A stretch of DNA of 64,000 nucleotides from positions 1-64,000 of the forward strand of contig CASTSB010000004.1 of NCBI GenBank assembly GCA_949451605.1, given 5' to 3'. How positions within the stretch are numbered: position 1 is the first letter of the stretch; each line of letters opens with the position of its first letter. This document shows, piece by piece, positions 62,770 to 64,000 of the stretch. The stretch comes from an uncultured Bacilli bacterium (GTDB lineage: Bacteria; Bacillota_I; Bacilli_A; RF39; UBA660). Below the pieces are notes generated by a model that searched no databases, was not told the DNA's origin, and saw nothing but the letters and a program-made list of their open reading frames with translations. Both the position numbers and the translations under genes were made by a program.

Positions 62770-62972
62770 TTTTTCTTTCCTCCTATATTTTCAATTTCAA
62801 TTGTTTCATCAAAATCTCTTTCATTTAACATTCCGCTAATTGCACTTCGCTTGTAGGTGGTTTCTAGCGTTTTTATCTGCTTAGATATTTCTTTACGTTT
62901 ATCTTCGTTACGCTCAAACATTTCTTGGAACTTATAATTTGCATATTGTTCTCTAAATTCTTTTTCGGTCAT
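62766..62972 (-). CDS. Small charged helical protein between the T-box and thrS
   Basis: The 68-residue protein starts [20 protein letters not shown], is rich in Glu, Lys and Arg, looks helical, and ends NIGGKKK. It has a strong RBS (GTGGAGGGATAACA), lies directly after the T-box terminator, and its stop overlaps the thrS start (ATGA). It is thus controlled by threonine status together with thrS. It does not look like a TGS domain. Function unknown. Confidence 0.75.
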   Translation of the reverse strand: MTEKEFREQYANYKFQEMFERNEDKRKEISKQIKTLETTYKRSAISGMLNERDFDETIEIENIGGKKK

Positions 62973-62995
62973 TGTTATCCCTCCACTTACTATAC

Positions 62996-63201
62996 AAAAA
63001 AACTCCTATATATTTTCTATATAGGAGTGCATAAGCACGGTACCATCCTTGGTTTTACTTACTTTTTTGATAACGGCAATAATACCGGAACTATTTTATT
63101 AATTCTGCTCTAAAGGTAGTAAACTGTAAGGAATTTATTTGTTCTCACCAACACAAACTCTCTTAAAAATCCTTCTTACATTTCATGTCCTTTGTCTATG
63201 C
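62996..63201 (-). promoter_or_regulatory. T-box riboswitch specific for tRNA-Thr
   Basis: The minus-strand leader has Stem I closed by AAAGG (63189-63193) and CCTTT (63112-63116), an inner helix TGTAAG / CTTACA, the AGAGA and GGTGAGA elements, and a specifier ACU (63118-63120) followed by A. ACU is a threonine codon. Further on come the T-box sequence AGGATGGTACCGTGC (63035-63049) and a terminator hairpin (63003-63027) with seven T. When uncharged tRNA-Thr pairs with ACU and with TGGT, the antiterminator should form and thrS is transcribed. Confidence 0.9.
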
Positions 63202-63218
63202 ATTTCTTGTACACACTT

Positions 63219-63247
63219 AATATATCACTATTTATTATTTTTTGCAA
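63219..63247 (-). promoter_or_regulatory. Promoter of the T-box-thrS operon
   Basis: Minus strand TTGCAA (63242-63247), 17 bases, TATATT (63219-63224). Confidence 0.7.
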
Positions 63248-63252
63248 ATATT

Positions 63253-64000
63253 TTATCTATTATTCCATGATGACGGAACATATATTACACTACCTAAACC
63301 AAAAAATCCTTGGTTATATCTAATTTTAGCCTGTCTAAAGAAACCATTTAAATCACTACAACTGTCTGTTGTTCCAAACATATTGCAATCTATTAGCGCT
63401 ATATGAAGGTGAACTCCAGTTGATCTACCTGTTGTTCCCATCCATCCTAGTGGAGTATTATGATCTACCTCTTGACCTACATAAATGTTTGCATAATTAG
63501 AAAGGTGAACATACTGTGAAGAATAGTATGTTCCATTTATTAAATGCCTTACTGTTACAATTTTTGCGCCTGCACTATCTGTGTATATTCCTGAAATAAT
63601 TCCTTTTGCAACTGGATATATTACTTCACTACTACCTCTTGGACTAGTAATATCATATGCAACATGATAATAATTTGGATAAGAACTTATTCTGCCCATT
63701 TCTGTTGGAAGACGCCAGATAACATTATTTTCTAAACTAGCAATTTTTGTAATCATGTTATCATTTTGAATACTTTTATTTATTTCCATGTCATCGACTT
63801 CAATCAATTTTCTTTTTTCATTAATTGTACCTGTTTTTTTTATAACTGGTGCTTTAGCCATCTCCGTTATATTGATTGTGGTTATTTCAAGACTATTATT
63901 ATTTTTTAAGATATTTCCTGCAGTAAATAAAGCAGATGTTGCAAGAAAAAATGCTGATACTGATAAAATGCATTTTCCCTTCAAAATATAGAGTTTTTCC
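63253..64000 (-). CDS. M23 family peptidase, 5' end outside the window
   Basis: At least 243 residues. The frame is open to the window edge (63253 to 64000), and the only start codon visible, TTG at 63984, has no RBS, so the true start probably lies outside. A hydrophobic segment (ILSVSAFFLATSALFTAG) is followed by a linker and a LytM/M23 domain with YYHVAYDITSP (H-x3-D), RHLINGTYYSSQYVHLSNY and GVHLHIALI (H-x-H). This set of zinc ligands implies an active cell-wall endopeptidase outside the membrane. It is upstream of the thrS promoter and not co-regulated. Confidence 0.88.
   Translation of the reverse strand, partial: EKLYILKGKCILSVSAFFLATSALFTAGNILKNNNSLEITTINITEMAKAPVIKKTGTINEKRKLIEVDDMEINKSIQNDNMITKIASLENNVIWRLPTEMGRISSYPNYYHVAYDITSPRGSSEVIYPVAKGIISGIYTDSAGAKIVTVRHLINGTYYSSQYVHLSNYANIYVGQEVDHNTPLGWMGTTGRSTGVHLHIALIDCNMFGTTDSCSDLNGFFRQAKIRYNQGFFGLGSVIYVPSSWNNR

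Noticed and set aside
1-64000. tRNA or rRNA genes
   Set aside because: No cloverleaf-like or rRNA-like stretch was recognised. The intergenic regions are short and mostly explained by promoters, terminators and the T-box.

Overview
The window looks like the chromosome of a very AT-rich, low-GC Gram-positive bacterium. It is cell-walled: it carries mraZ, rsmH, ftsL, two class B penicillin-binding proteins, mraY and ftsW. It uses the standard code, because TGA is used as a stop and Trp is TGG. It also carries AddAB, a T-box controlled thrS, M18 aminopeptidase and BspA-like surface proteins. The mix of Bacilli-type housekeeping genes and many lineage-specific secreted proteins suggests a host-associated Bacilli lineage close to the Mollicutes branch (RF39-like gut groups). 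That placement is inference; no rRNA gene is present. Almost everything is on the minus strand. Only three ordinary genes (28356, 31048, 44127) are on the plus strand.

Layout by coordinate: (1) 0-4.5 kb, two anchored surface proteins sharing an N-terminal module, one ending in BspA-type leucine-rich repeats. (2) 4.5-10.2 kb, addB-addA plus a 65-residue ORF; AddB is strongly shortened. (3) 10.2-20.8 kb, three giant prepilin-like proteins (949-1185 residues) built from Cys-rich Ig-like modules, one ending in a thrombospondin-type-1-like domain. (4) 20.9-24.4 kb, rpmF, a YceD family gene, a membrane protein, a MYG1-like gene and a polysaccharide deacetylase. (5) 24.5-28.2 kb, two FAD oxidoreductases and a DUF3419-like protein. 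(6) 28.3-32.5 kb, a metallophosphoesterase and its catalytically degenerate paralogue behind a leader-peptide/terminator arrangement, and an anchored protein. (7) 32.5-33.4 kb, a BRO-type gene split by a frame shift at A_AAA_AAC. (8) 33.4-56.7 kb, the division/cell-wall genes ftsW, mraY, a PASTA-PBP, pbpB, ftsL, rsmH and mraZ, kept in Bacillus-like order but separated by lineage-specific secreted and coiled-coil genes. (9) 56.8-64 kb, a TPR protein, a very large leucine-rich-repeat surface protein, a T-box(Thr)-small ORF-thrS operon and an M23 peptidase cut by the window edge.

Two themes stand out. First, envelope biology: most accessory genes encode proteins with one N-terminal hydrophobic segment followed by beta-rich or coiled-coil extracellular regions. 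Several are recent tandem paralogues, and one is broken by a single-base deletion. Second, regulation that can be read directly: three TGG repeats at exact 10-bp spacing beside the mraZ promoter, a Thr (ACU) T-box, a candidate attenuator ahead of the phosphoesterase pair, and AT-dinucleotide tracts of different length upstream of sister genes.

Limits: all family calls come from reading motifs by eye. Both single-base frame shifts lie in homopolymers, so assembly error must be considered for each.
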